Both the position numbers and the translations under genes were made by a program. This document shows positions 16,865-25,340 of a DNA stretch of 64,000 bases, in pieces; positions within the stretch are counted from its first letter, which is position 1, and each line of letters opens with the position of its first letter. Under the pieces are notes generated by a model, which worked only from the letters and a program-made list of their open reading frames with translations, searched no databases and was not told the DNA's origin. The DNA comes from an uncultured Collinsella sp. (GTDB lineage: Bacteria > Actinomycetota > Coriobacteriia > Coriobacteriales > Coriobacteriaceae), in contig UROC01000002.1 in assembly GCA_900549345.1 (NCBI GenBank), positions 1-64,000 on the forward strand, given 5' to 3'.

Positions 16865-19633
16865 TTACAGCAGCTCGCCGTGGCGGGCGATGTAGCGGCG
16901 CTTGGCCAGTTGGGTGAGCGCGATGTAGGCGGCGACAATGCCGATGAGCAGCGCGAAGAAGATTGGCGGCAGCGGCATGAGACCCAGCGCATCGGCGATG
17001 GGGCTTGCCGGTAGCCAGGTGACGAGCACCAGGCCCAGCACGGTGAGGAGGCACAGCGCGGGCGCGGCGTGGTCGCGCGGGCGTGGCAGGCGCGGGGAGC
17101 GCAGCATGTGGACCACGAGCGTCTGCGACCACATGGACTCGACAAACCAACCGCTCTGGAAGAGCGCCGTAAAGGCCGCCATGCCTGCGACGTCGCCTAT
17201 AGCGGCAAGCTCTGCCCAGCTTGCGCCCACGGCGGCGGGGCACACCACAAAGAAGAGCGCGGCGAAAGTCACGATATCAAACAGTGAGCTCACGGGACCC
17301 AACTCGAGCATAAAGCCCTTAATGGACGCGGCATCCCAGGCGCGCGGACGGGCAGTCCAGGCGTCATCGACGGTGTCCCACGGCAGCGCGATGCACACGA
17401 TCTCGTAGACCAGCGACAGCAGCACCAACTGCAGAGCGCTCATGGGCAAGAATGGCAAGAACAGGCTCGCGACGGTCACGGATAGCACGTTGCCAAAGTT
17501 GGAGCTCACCGTGGTCTTGAGGTACTTGAGCAGGTTGCCGTAGGTGCGGCGGCCTTCGATGATGCCGCGCTCGAGCACGCCCAGGTCCTTCTGGAGCAAA
17601 ATGATATCGGCGGATTCCTTGGCGATGTCGACGGCGGAATCGACCGAGATGCCGCAGTCGCTCGCTCGCATAGCGGCGGCGTCGTTGATGCCGTCGCCCA
17701 TAAAGCCCACGGTGTGACCGAGCGGCTCGCGCATGACGCGCACCAGACGCGCCTTCTGCAGCGGCGAGAGCTTGGCAAAGAGATGGGTTTTCTCGGCGCG
17801 CTCGGCAAGCTCGGCGTCATCGAGCGCATCGATCTCGGAGCCCAGCAAGACATTGCTCACGTCGATGCCAATCTGCTCGCAGACGGTGGCGGCCACGCGG
17901 TCGTTGTCGCCGGTCAGGACCTTGACCGCTACGCCCTTGGCCTCGAGGGTGGCCACGGCGCCCGCGGCACTTGCTTTGGGTGGATCGAGGAAGGCCAAAA
18001 AGCCCATCAGCACCATGTCGCACTCGTCGGCGATGCCAAACTCGCCCACGCAGCGCGGATTGGTCTTCTGCGCCACGGCGATCACGCGCAGGCCCTCGGC
18101 GTTGAGCCCGGCTACCTGCTTGCGAATCTGGGCGAGCTTATCTTTGGTAAGCGGCTGGGCGGCACCATCGACCTCGACAAAGGAGCAGATCTCGAGCATT
18201 TCCTCGGCAGCTCCCTTGGTGACCATCTGGGTTTTGCCTTGGGCGTCGGCGACAACTACGCTCAGGCGACGGCGCGAGAAATCGAAGGGCACCTCGTCGA
18301 CCTTGGTATAGCGGTCGCGCAGGCTCTGGCCCAGCATGGAATCGGGTGCTGCGGCCGAGGGCGTCACATCGGCGCGGTCGATGACGGCCAGGTCGATAAG
18401 GTTCTTGAGGCCGGTCTGGAAGAAGCTGTTCAAAAACGCATGGCGCAGCACGCGTGCGTCTTCGTTGCCGTCGGTGTTGAGGTAGCGCTCGAGCACGATG
18501 CGGTCTTCGGTGAGGGTGCCGGTCTTGTCGCAGCACAGGACGTCCATCGCGCCCAGGTTTTGGATTGCTGGCAGCTCCTTGACGATAACCTGGCGACGGG
18601 CGAGGTCCTTGGCGCCCTGCGACAGGCTCGTGGTCACGATGACGGGAAGCATCTGCGGCGTGATGCCCACGGCCACGCTCGTGGCGAACAACAGCGCATC
18701 GATGACGTTGCCCTTGGTGGCGGCGTTGATGGCAAAGACGGCCGGCGCCATAACGAGCATGAGGCGTACGAGCAACATGGAGACGCTCGAGACGCCGCGG
18801 TCAAACGCGCTCTTCTCGCCGCGCCCGTTGAGCATCTTGGCGATGCCGCCCAGGTAAGTGTCCGAGCCGGTGGCTACGACAAGTGCCATAGCGGTGCCGT
18901 TTTGCACGGAGGTGCCGGTAAAGACGATGTTTTTGCAGGCAGAGAGCGGCAGTGCGGAGTCGTCGGCGCCCTCGACGACGGTGATGGCAGCGGTCTTCTC
19001 GACAGCCTCACTCTCGCCGGTGAGTGCGGACTCGATCACAAACAGGTCGCGCGCGGTGATGATGCGGGCATCGGCCGGCACCATGTCGCCGGCAGAGAGG
19101 CGGATCACATCACCGGGGACGAGCTCGTCGAAGGGGATCTCGACGCGCTCACCGTCGCGCAGAGCGGTGCAAGTGTTGGAGACCAGGTCCTTGAGGGCCT
19201 CGGTCGCATTGCCGCTGCGGGCTTCTTGGATAAACTTCATACCGCCCGATACCAGCAACATGATGCCGATGACGATGACCGTGGAGGGGTCGCGCTGCGG
19301 TTCGGGCACGGCGAGCACGTCGATGTAGAGCGAGACCAGCGCGAGAGCGGCGAGGATGCCGGCGAAGGGGTCGACAAAGGCGTCGGCGATACGGCGGGCG
19401 AGTGTCTTGGTCGGCGCCTCGATGGTGTTGGGGCCGGAGGCGTCCAGGCGCTCGGTTGCCTGCTCGGCGGTGAGGCCGTTTGCCGTGGCGTCAAGCAGTA
19501 CGAGAGTGTCCTCAGCACAATGGGTGGCGGCGAATATGGTGTTCTTGGACAGGCCGGCGTGGGCGGCAGGGCGCGCCGTGCGGCGGCGCTTGGAGATAGC
19601 TTCGAGTACCGTAGCGGTTTTGAGCATCAGCAT
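16865..19633 (-). CDS. mgtA: Magnesium-translocating P-type ATPase
   Basis: A 922-residue P3B-type ATPase that imports Mg2+ using ATP. Visible hallmarks are the TGES actuator loop (ALTGESEAVEK), the phosphorylation site CCDKTGTLTED, the hinge VGFMGDGINDAAAM, and about ten membrane helices in the 2+2+6 pattern. The N-terminal extension carries the Arg-rich segment typical of MgtA/MgtB. The length fits the family. AAGGAGGACCCT precedes the ATG. A 23-residue ORF with an excellent ribosome site lies 140 nt upstream on the same strand, followed by a REP hairpin, suggesting leader-based control as known for Salmonella mgtA. I see no M-box riboswitch. Confidence 0.95.
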   Translation of the reverse strand: MLMLKTATVLEAISKRRRTARPAAHAGLSKNTIFAATHCAEDTLVLLDATANGLTAEQATERLDASGPNTIEAPTKTLARRIADAFVDPFAGILAALALVSLYIDVLAVPEPQRDPSTVIVIGIMLLVSGGMKFIQEARSGNATEALKDLVSNTCTALRDGERVEIPFDELVPGDVIRLSAGDMVPADARIITARDLFVIESALTGESEAVEKTAAITVVEGADDSALPLSACKNIVFTGTSVQNGTAMALVVATGSDTYLGGIAKMLNGRGEKSAFDRGVSSVSMLLVRLMLVMAPAVFAINAATKGNVIDALLFATSVAVGITPQMLPVIVTTSLSQGAKDLARRQVIVKELPAIQNLGAMDVLCCDKTGTLTEDRIVLERYLNTDGNEDARVLRHAFLNSFFQTGLKNLIDLAVIDRADVTPSAAAPDSMLGQSLRDRYTKVDEVPFDFSRRRLSVVVADAQGKTQMVTKGAAEEMLEICSFVEVDGAAQPLTKDKLAQIRKQVAGLNAEGLRVIAVAQKTNPRCVGEFGIADECDMVLMGFLAFLDPPKASAAGAVATLEAKGVAVKVLTGDNDRVAATVCEQIGIDVSNVLLGSEIDALDDAELAERAEKTHLFAKLSPLQKARLVRVMREPLGHTVGFMGDGINDAAAMRASDCGISVDSAVDIAKESADIILLQKDLGVLERGIIEGRRTYGNLLKYLKTTVSSNFGNVLSVTVASLFLPFLPMSALQLVLLSLVYEIVCIALPWDTVDDAWTARPRAWDAASIKGFMLELGPVSSLFDIVTFAALFFVVCPAAVGASWAELAAIGDVAGMAAFTALFQSGWFVESMWSQTLVVHMLRSPRLPRPRDHAAPALCLLTVLGLVLVTWLPASPIADALGLMPLPPIFFALLIGIVAAYIALTQLAKRRYIARHGELL

Positions 19634-19717
19634 AGGGTCCTCCTTGTTGAAGGGAGTTAGCGTACGTGTCGTATTTGCTTCAAAAAACCTAGATGTCGCT
19701 CACGTAAAGCTCGCGAA

Positions 19718-19750
19718 CCGCCACAAAGGGGACAGGCACCTTTGTGGTGG
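19718..19750. repeat. REP-like 33-bp hairpin in the mgtA leader
   Basis: A copy of the 13061-13093 unit with one base changed in the left arm (CCGCCACAAAGG against CCTTTGTGGTGG). It lies between the leader ORF stop (19774) and the mgtA start (19633), so it is transcribed within the mgtA 5' region. Confidence 0.8.
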
Positions 19751-19773
19751 TTTTGACGATCGGCTGTTGGCGC

Positions 19774-19845
19774 TTATGCGTGTGCGGAATCCTCGCGGCG
19801 TGCCGAGGGCGACATGCAGGTTTTTCGACTATGACTGCCTTCCAT
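19774..19845 (-). CDS. Candidate 23-residue leader peptide of mgtA
   Basis: An ORF of 23 codons (MEGSHSRKTCMSPSARREDS, then AHA) begins at 19845 behind AAGGAGG with six bases of spacing, one of the strongest ribosome sites in the window. It points toward mgtA, whose ATG is 140 nt further on. The peptide is basic and hydrophilic, without the proline run of Salmonella MgtL. It could be a translated leader that senses Mg2+ or ribosome speed, or an independent small protein. No similar protein is known to me. Confidence 0.45.
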   Translation of the reverse strand: MEGSHSRKTCMSPSARREDSAHA

Positions 19846-20282
19846 GGCACACCTCCTTAAGACCGGGCGCAGCGCGCTTCGGGTATCTCGTACCCGTTTC
19901 AATCCGCCCGTATTTTTGACGAGGGGGTTTATCGTGTCAACCCCATGCAAGCTTTCTTCATTTTGCGTCACCGTCGCCGGCGAACGGTTGATTTTCGCCT
20001 GTAAACGGTAGTTAAGTTCAGATTAAATCAAATAGTATCAAGAATGGTCAAACTTGATTAACAGCAAAACCACAAGGTAGATGGCCATTTGCAGTGAAAA
20101 ACTCTGACACAATGAGAAAAAGAATGAAAAATATTGATTGAAAATGAACTTACGTGGCAGTAATCTACATGTCACAGGGTAAGCCCCGGCGCGCAGGCGG
20201 CGGCCCTTATCGAATTACGGATATAGATCAGGTGCTCGAACGAGCAGAAACGATTAAGGACGAAGGTAAAGGACGTAGAAGC
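19846..20282. other. AT-rich intergenic region between mgtA leader and sugar locus
   Basis: About 440 bp with no gene I can support. The right part (20000-20170) is clearly AT-rich. It holds a GTAAAC half-site (20003) and an imperfect inverted repeat GGTCAAACTTGATTAAC near 20046-20062, which may contribute to control of the sugar locus at 20283. Divergent promoters for mgtA and that locus should lie here. Confidence 0.4.
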
Positions 20283-21221
20283 ATGAAGCTTGCAACTCGT
20301 ATCAACTCCTATTTTCGCGATGGCGACAAGAATCTTGATCGCGTGTTCGCGGAGTTCCAGAGCGTGGGCCTCACGCACGTCGACCTCAACTACCCCGAGC
20401 ACTGCACAGGTGTCACGGCGGAGGACATGGCCGCCAAGCTCGCGGCTCACGAACTGCAGCTGAACGGCTGCGCGCTGCGCTTCCGCAACGCGTTCCTCAA
20501 CGGTGACCTGGGCAATGCCGATGATGCCCTTGCCGCGGAAGCCCTTGAGCTCTGCTACGAGGCGTGCGACTACTGCCGCACTGCCGGTGGCAACACGGTG
20601 ACCATCTGGCTCGGCCACGACGGTTTCGACTACAGCTTCCAGATCGCCTATGCTCGCGTCTTCGACCAGCTCGTAGCCGCATTCCAGAAGGTCTGCGATT
20701 ATGCGCCCGACCTCAAGATCTCGATCGAGTACAAACCCTACGAGGAGCGCGCGTACGCGTTCATCGACTCCATGGGCATGACCGGCATGATCCTCAACGC
20801 TGCAGACCGCCCGAACCTGGGCGTCACGCTGGACTACTGCCACATGCTCATGAAGCACGAGAACCCCGCCATGGCCGTCGACCTGTTCGGCCGCGAGGGC
20901 AAGCTCTACGGCATTCACCTAAACGACGGCAACGGTCGCTTCGATGATGGCCTTATGATTGGTACGTCCACGCCGGTGAAGACCCTCGAGTTCCTCTACT
21001 ACGTGAAGAAGCACGGGTACGACAGCGCGATCTACTTCGACACGTTCCCGGTCATCGAACCCGCTGCCGGCGAGGCTACGCAGAACGACCAGATGATTCA
21101 TCTGCTCAACGATGCAATCGAGACCGTAGGCATGGAGAAGATCCAATCCGTTATCGATGCAAACGACGCGATTAAGGCAGCCGAGCTTGTCCGCGAGCTC
21201 TTCTGCGCAATGGGGAGGTAA
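20283..21221 (+). CDS. Sugar-phosphate isomerase/epimerase (TIM-barrel, AP-endonuclease-2 family)
   Basis: A 312-residue metal-dependent TIM-barrel protein of the xylose-isomerase-like superfamily. Likely metal and active-site strands are KISIEYKPYEERA (Glu), VTLDYCHML (Asp, His) and YGIHLNDGNGRFDDG (His, Asp). The ATG at 20283 follows AAAGGA; an upstream in-frame extension has no family similarity. It ends 3 nt before the PTS EIIBC gene, so the two are translationally coupled. In this locus it could interconvert a rare sugar and its ketose or epimer before or after uptake; the exact reaction cannot be told from sequence. Confidence 0.82.
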   Translation: MKLATRINSYFRDGDKNLDRVFAEFQSVGLTHVDLNYPEHCTGVTAEDMAAKLAAHELQLNGCALRFRNAFLNGDLGNADDALAAEALELCYEACDYCRTAGGNTVTIWLGHDGFDYSFQIAYARVFDQLVAAFQKVCDYAPDLKISIEYKPYEERAYAFIDSMGMTGMILNAADRPNLGVTLDYCHMLMKHENPAMAVDLFGREGKLYGIHLNDGNGRFDDGLMIGTSTPVKTLEFLYYVKKHGYDSAIYFDTFPVIEPAAGEATQNDQMIHLLNDAIETVGMEKIQSVIDANDAIKAAELVRELFCAMGR

Positions 21222-21224
21222 CCA

Positions 21225-22601
21225 ATGAAACGCGACTGGAACGCGATGGCTCAGGGGATTCTGGACGCCGTCGGTGGTCCCGAGAACATCTCGGGCATGA
21301 CGCACTGCGCGACGCGCCTGCGCCTCAATCTCAAGGACGACGCGGCTTGTGACGACGCTGCGGTCAAGGAAGTCGAAGGCGTTGTGAACACGCTGAACAA
21401 GGCTGGTCAGTATCAGGTTCTCATCGGCACTGAGGTCCCGAAGCTGTACGAGAAGTTTGAGCCGCTGGTCAAGGGCTCGGGCGTGGAGATCTCCGCTGCT
21501 ACCAAGGACGAGGGCGAGAGCATCGTCAGCCAGATCTTCTCTGCGATCTCCGGCATCTTTGCCCCGCTGCTGCCCGCCATGGCCGGCTCCGGTATCCTGC
21601 GCGGCTTCGTCATCCTGGCTGCCCAGCTCGGCATCATCGCCGAGGGTACGGGTACCTACACCATCCTGTACACCCTGGCCATGAGCGTGTTCTACTTCCT
21701 GCCCGTGCTGCTCGGCTTCTCGGCCGGTAAGCGCTTCGGCGCGAGCCCGTACCTGTCGGCGCTGCTCGGCGCGTGCCTGCTCTACCCGGACTTCATCGCC
21801 CTCATGGGCGACGCGGGCAACGGCGCCATGACGGATTTCTTCGGCATCCCCGTTGTTCTCATGAGCTACAACTCCACGGTTATCCCCGCCATCCTGTCCG
21901 TCTGGGTCTACTCGTTCCTGTACAAGTGGCTCGATGAGCACGTCTCCGAGATGCTCAAGCTCGTCGTGCTGCCCGCCATCTCCCTGATCGTTATGGTTCC
22001 GCTCACGATGCTCGTCATCGGTCCCCTGGGCGTCTACGCCGGCGAGGGTATCGCCTTCGTGGTCAACTGGCTGATCGAGCGCAGCTCCTTGCTTGCCGGC
22101 GTGCTGGTTGGCGGCGGCTGGTCCGTGCTCGTGTCCATGGGTATCCACTGGGCCGTGAACCCCATTATGATCAACAACATCGCCCAGAACGGCTTCGACT
22201 ACATCTGCCCCTTCACCTTCGCCTGCAACTTCGCCGTTATCGGCTGCGCCTTCGGCGTGTTCCTCAAGGCCCGCGACCAGAAGCTCAAGAGCTTTGCCAT
22301 GACCGGCGTCGTGTCGATCGCCCTGTCCGCCATCATCGAGCCCACGCTGTTCGGCATGCTCGTGAAGAACAAGAAGGTCTGGCTTGCGCAGATCATCGGT
22401 GGTGCCGTCGGCGGTGCGTTCCTCGGCATCATGAAGGTCGTCACGACTGCCTTCACCTTCGGTTCCGTTACCACGTTCCCGGCTTTCGTGAGCTCCGACC
22501 CCATGAACTTCGCTTGGGCCATGGCCGGCATGCTCATCTCTGCCGTCGTGGCCGGCGTCCTCGCCTTCATCTTCACCGGCAAGGAGGACCAGCTTGCCTA
22601 A
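21225..22601 (+). CDS. PTS EIIBC component for a rare sugar
   Basis: A 458-residue PTS permease. The EIIB domain has the motif THCATRLRL with phosphocysteine Cys28. The EIIC domain has about ten helices and the superfamily loop SAIIEPTLFG. No EIIA is fused. GGGGAGGTAACC precedes the ATG, and the gene is 3 nt after the isomerase. It resembles the other EIIBC at 8306 in layout but differs widely in sequence. A terminator hairpin follows at 22751. Nearby AlsE-like epimerase and RpiB suggest D-allose or D-allulose as substrate; this is an inference. Confidence 0.9.
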   Translation: MKRDWNAMAQGILDAVGGPENISGMTHCATRLRLNLKDDAACDDAAVKEVEGVVNTLNKAGQYQVLIGTEVPKLYEKFEPLVKGSGVEISAATKDEGESIVSQIFSAISGIFAPLLPAMAGSGILRGFVILAAQLGIIAEGTGTYTILYTLAMSVFYFLPVLLGFSAGKRFGASPYLSALLGACLLYPDFIALMGDAGNGAMTDFFGIPVVLMSYNSTVIPAILSVWVYSFLYKWLDEHVSEMLKLVVLPAISLIVMVPLTMLVIGPLGVYAGEGIAFVVNWLIERSSLLAGVLVGGGWSVLVSMGIHWAVNPIMINNIAQNGFDYICPFTFACNFAVIGCAFGVFLKARDQKLKSFAMTGVVSIALSAIIEPTLFGMLVKNKKVWLAQIIGGAVGGAFLGIMKVVTTAFTFGSVTTFPAFVSSDPMNFAWAMAGMLISAVVAGVLAFIFTGKEDQLA

Positions 22602-22750
22602 GAGCTTGAGGTGCGCTTCCCTTGGGTGCTGTCTCACTTGAGGCGCGGTGCCTCGCCCGGGGCTCGTTATCCTTGCTCAAGGAGCGTCGCCCTTACGTGA
22701 GGACGTCAACCTCGTTCAAATTGTGAACGAGCGGGTTGGTCAATCGATTA

Positions 22751-22786
22751 AAACGGCCGTTATCGTTGCGGATGGCGGCCGTTTTT
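22751..22786 (+). terminator. Rho-independent terminator after the isomerase-PTS operon
   Basis: AAACGGCCG (22751-22759) pairs with CGGCCGTTTTT (22776-22786). It separates the operon from the DeoR gene that follows at 22859. Confidence 0.75.
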
Positions 22787-22858
22787 CTGCTCGTGCGTTA
22801 CACTTCTCGAAAAGAAATGAACGAGCGTGAAGCAAAGTGGTTTGGAGAGGTTCCCGAT

Positions 22859-23602
22859 ATGATCCCGTATGAGCGCCAGGAGCGAATTGTAGAGTGCCTG
22901 CAGAAGTCGGGCCTTGTGAGGATTTCTGAGCTGCAGGAGGAGCTGCCGGGCGTTTCTATTTCGACGCTGCGCCGCGACCTCAAGGAGCTGGAGGCGCTCG
23001 GCAAGGTTGAGCACCTTTCGGGCGGCGCGGTGAAGTTGGTCTCGGCCGTTCACGAGGTGAGTATCTCGACGCGCTCGGGTTTGCATGGGAACGAGAAGGA
23101 TCAGATTGCCCAGGTCGCCCTGCGTCTGGTTGAGGACGGGGACACGCTCTATCTGGACTCCGGTTCAACCTGCACGGCCCTGCTGCGCCTGCTGCTCGAC
23201 CGCGACGTGACGATCTACACGACGGACGCCTCGGCGTGCCTGATTAAGAGCGAGACGCGCGCCCAGCTCATCGTAGTGGGTGGCGAGTTCAACCACGTGA
23301 ACTCCTCGTTTTGCGGCTCCATGACCGAGTCGATCCTGCGCGATCTGTACTTTGACAAGGCGTTCATCGGGACCAACGCGATTGACGAAGACCGGGGCAT
23401 CATGACGCCCTCGTATGTGGAGGCAACGAAGAAGCGCATCGTGCGCGAGAACTCGAATAAGGCGTACGTGCTGTGCGACAGCTCGAAGTTTCATAAGTTC
23501 TCAAATGTTCGGGCTTTTGGGTTTGATGGCGTGGCGATCATCGCGGAATCCTATGACGAGAAGATCGCCCAACATGCGCGCCTGATCACGCCGGAGGCGT
23601 AG
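22859..23602 (+). CDS. DeoR-family transcriptional regulator
   Basis: A 247-residue DeoR/GlpR-type repressor. The N-terminus MIPYERQERIVECLQKSG leads into a winged HTH (VSISTLRRDLKELEALGKV). The effector domain has the sugar-phosphate signature (LYLDSGSTCTALLRLL, IYTTDASACL, KAFIGTNAIDEDRGIMTP), related to ribose-5-phosphate isomerase A. The ATG at 22859 is chosen for GGAGAGG and the canonical family start; longer versions are unsupported. Its place between the PTS and the epimerase/isomerase genes suggests it senses a phosphorylated sugar of this pathway. Confidence 0.9.
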   Translation: MIPYERQERIVECLQKSGLVRISELQEELPGVSISTLRRDLKELEALGKVEHLSGGAVKLVSAVHEVSISTRSGLHGNEKDQIAQVALRLVEDGDTLYLDSGSTCTALLRLLLDRDVTIYTTDASACLIKSETRAQLIVVGGEFNHVNSSFCGSMTESILRDLYFDKAFIGTNAIDEDRGIMTPSYVEATKKRIVRENSNKAYVLCDSSKFHKFSNVRAFGFDGVAIIAESYDEKIAQHARLITPEA

Positions 23603-23731
23603 GGTTCAAGGCCCACGCCCGTGCGAGCACGGCCCATGGTGGCCAGCTGAATGGCGGGGCCTCTTTCTAGGGAACACAACGGCTTTTCGCCGTACGGAAT
23701 CCGTATGACGCCAGCTAGATAGACAAATATG

Positions 23732-23821
23732 ACAACGTTGTGAATCTAGAGAAACCTGTAGGTTAACAACGTGGTTAAACGATTAATCAGCCAGACTTTA
23801 GATACAGGTTAAACGATTAAT
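23732..23821. promoter_or_regulatory. Candidate LacI-type operators upstream of the epimerase gene
   Basis: GGTTAAACGATTAAT occurs twice, at 23773-23787 and 23807-23821, 34 bp or about three helical turns apart. Its core TTAAaCGaTTAA is a palindrome with the central CG of LacI-family operators. ACAACGTTGT (23732-23741) and TAAC-aacgtg-GTTA lie just upstream. A LacI-family gene is encoded 1.5 kb away, and a related TAAACGTTTA site is at 26569. Confidence 0.6.
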
Positions 23822-23863
23822 TATCAACGAGTAGATAACCAATGAGCAGATAAGGAGTTCACC

Positions 23864-24517
23864 ATGTTGCTCTGCCCCAGCCTCATGTGCGCCGACTACG
23901 GCAACCTGCGTGCGACCGTCGAGGAGCTCGACGCCGCCGGCATTGATATCTTCCATTGCGACGTGATGGACGGCAGTTTCGTTCCCAACTTCGCCATGGG
24001 CCTCGAGGACATTAAGGCCGTGCGTGCTGCTACTAACAAGCTCGTCGACGTGCACCTTATGGTCGAGAACCCCGCCAGCAAGGTGGAGCTTTTTGCCGCC
24101 GCGGGCGCGGACATCATCTACATCCACCCGGAGTCCGAGCGCTACGTGGTCAAGACCCTCGCCGCGATCAAGTCTCTTGGCAAGAGCGCCGGTATTGCCG
24201 TGAACCCCGACACCTCGATTTCCGAGGTTGAGGAGATGCTGAACCTCTGCGACTACGTGATGGTCATGACGGTGAATCCGGGTTTTGCCGGCCAGAGCTT
24301 TATCGAGTTCACGAACGACAAGGTACGTCGCCTTGCCGCTCTTAAGGAACGTTTCGGCTTTGAGCTCATGATCGACGGCGCCTGCTCGCCCGAGCGCGTG
24401 CGCGACCTGTCCGCTATCGGCGCGGACGGCTTCATCTTGGGTACCAGTGCGCTGTTTGGCAAGGACGCCGGTTACGAGGAGTGCCTGCGCCGTCTGCGCG
24501 CCGGCGAGGTGTATTAG
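23864..24517 (+). CDS. alsE: Ribulose-phosphate 3-epimerase family protein, AlsE-like
   Basis: A 217-residue TIM-barrel epimerase. It reads like allulose-6-phosphate 3-epimerase rather than housekeeping Rpe: the start is PSLMCADY (Rpe usually has PSILSADF), the phosphate loop is MTVNPGFAGQSF (Rpe: MSVNPGFGGQSF), and the late motif is FILGTSALF. Catalytic and metal residues are present in FHCDVMDGSFVPN and VDVHLMVENP. AGATAAGGAGTTCACC precedes the ATG. It is followed 70 nt later by RpiB. Together they would convert allose-6-P to allulose-6-P to fructose-6-P. The AlsE call rests on recalled motif differences, so Rpe activity is not excluded. Confidence 0.75.
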   Translation: MLLCPSLMCADYGNLRATVEELDAAGIDIFHCDVMDGSFVPNFAMGLEDIKAVRAATNKLVDVHLMVENPASKVELFAAAGADIIYIHPESERYVVKTLAAIKSLGKSAGIAVNPDTSISEVEEMLNLCDYVMVMTVNPGFAGQSFIEFTNDKVRRLAALKERFGFELMIDGACSPERVRDLSAIGADGFILGTSALFGKDAGYEECLRRLRAGEVY

Positions 24518-24586
24518 ACACGAAAAGGCAAATTAGGACGAAATAAGCGCGCGACACGCGCGAGCGGATTTGGAAAGGGGTCTCTT

Positions 24587-25063
24587 ATGAAGATCGGTAT
24601 TGGAAACGACCACGTTGCGGTTGAGTACAAGGAAGCCATTGCGGCTTATATCCAGGAGAAGTACGGCTATGAGGTCGTGAACTTCGGCACGGACAGCACC
24701 GAGCGCTTTGACTATCCCATCGCGGGTGAGGCCGTGGCGAACGCGGTCGTGGCCGGGGAAGTCGATCGCGGTATCGTGATCTGCGGCACGGGAGTGGGCA
24801 TTTCGCTTGCCGCGAACAAGGTGCGCGGTATCCGTTGCTGCACCTGCTCTGAGCCGTATTCCGCTCGCTTGTCACGCGAGCACAACAACACCAACATGCT
24901 CGCATTTGGTGCTCGCGTGGTAGGCATCGAGCTGGCCAAGATGATCGTCGACGCCTGGCTCACCGGCGAGTTCGAGGGCGGCCGTCACAAGCGCCGCATC
25001 GATATGATTCGCCAGATCGAGGCTCGTCAGCTCGTGCGTGCGGAGGAAGCACGCGGCTGGTAG
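24587..25063 (+). CDS. rpiB: Ribose-5-phosphate / allose-6-phosphate isomerase B
   Basis: A 158-residue RpiB/LacA-family aldose-ketose isomerase. Conserved features are the N-terminal GIGNDHVAVEYK (Asp8, His9), the catalytic Cys66 in VICGTGVGISLAANK, and LSREHNNTN. The C-terminal tail is about ten residues longer than the E. coli protein. E. coli RpiB also isomerises allose-6-phosphate to allulose-6-phosphate, which fits the AlsE-like neighbour. GGAAAGGGGTCTCTT precedes the ATG. A strong terminator follows at 25067. Confidence 0.9.
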   Translation: MKIGIGNDHVAVEYKEAIAAYIQEKYGYEVVNFGTDSTERFDYPIAGEAVANAVVAGEVDRGIVICGTGVGISLAANKVRGIRCCTCSEPYSARLSREHNNTNMLAFGARVVGIELAKMIVDAWLTGEFEGGRHKRRIDMIRQIEARQLVRAEEARGW

Positions 25064-25066
25064 TGG

Positions 25067-25100
25067 AAAAGCCCGTCACCCGTGTGGTGGCGGGCTTTTT
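25067..25100 (+). terminator. Rho-independent terminator after rpiB
   Basis: AAAAGCCCGTCACC pairs with GGTGGCGGGCTTTTT around CGTGT. It has a strong stem with T-run on both strands and may also serve the converging LacI gene. Confidence 0.85.
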
Positions 25101-25340
25101 GCATATCGCGCGTGGGATAGAGCGCATGCGAGAGGAAAGCTCGGCTGCTTCGGGCGGTGTTGGAGGGGGTGCCTGAGAAGACCGAGATCATGCACATCGC
25201 CTAACTGTGGTTTCTTCCATTGTCATCCATCCGCTACTCAGCAGGTCGTCCCTAAACCGTCCGAAACAGCCGAGTTTTGGAAACCGACTCCCTCGGGGGA
25301 TAGGCTGAGCATCACGTTGGGACCATTTACCACCCGTGGT

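Noticed and set aside
17714..19660. Very long open frame (648 codons) on the plus strand opposite mgtA
   Set aside because: It is the antisense of a strongly conserved ATPase gene; such frames arise from the GC-rich third positions. Its protein shows no family motifs. The same applies to long frames opposite both PTS genes, ettA and pgi.
19633..20282. M-box (ykoK) magnesium riboswitch before mgtA
   Set aside because: I could not find the conserved M-box core sequences; only a leader ORF and a REP hairpin are visible.
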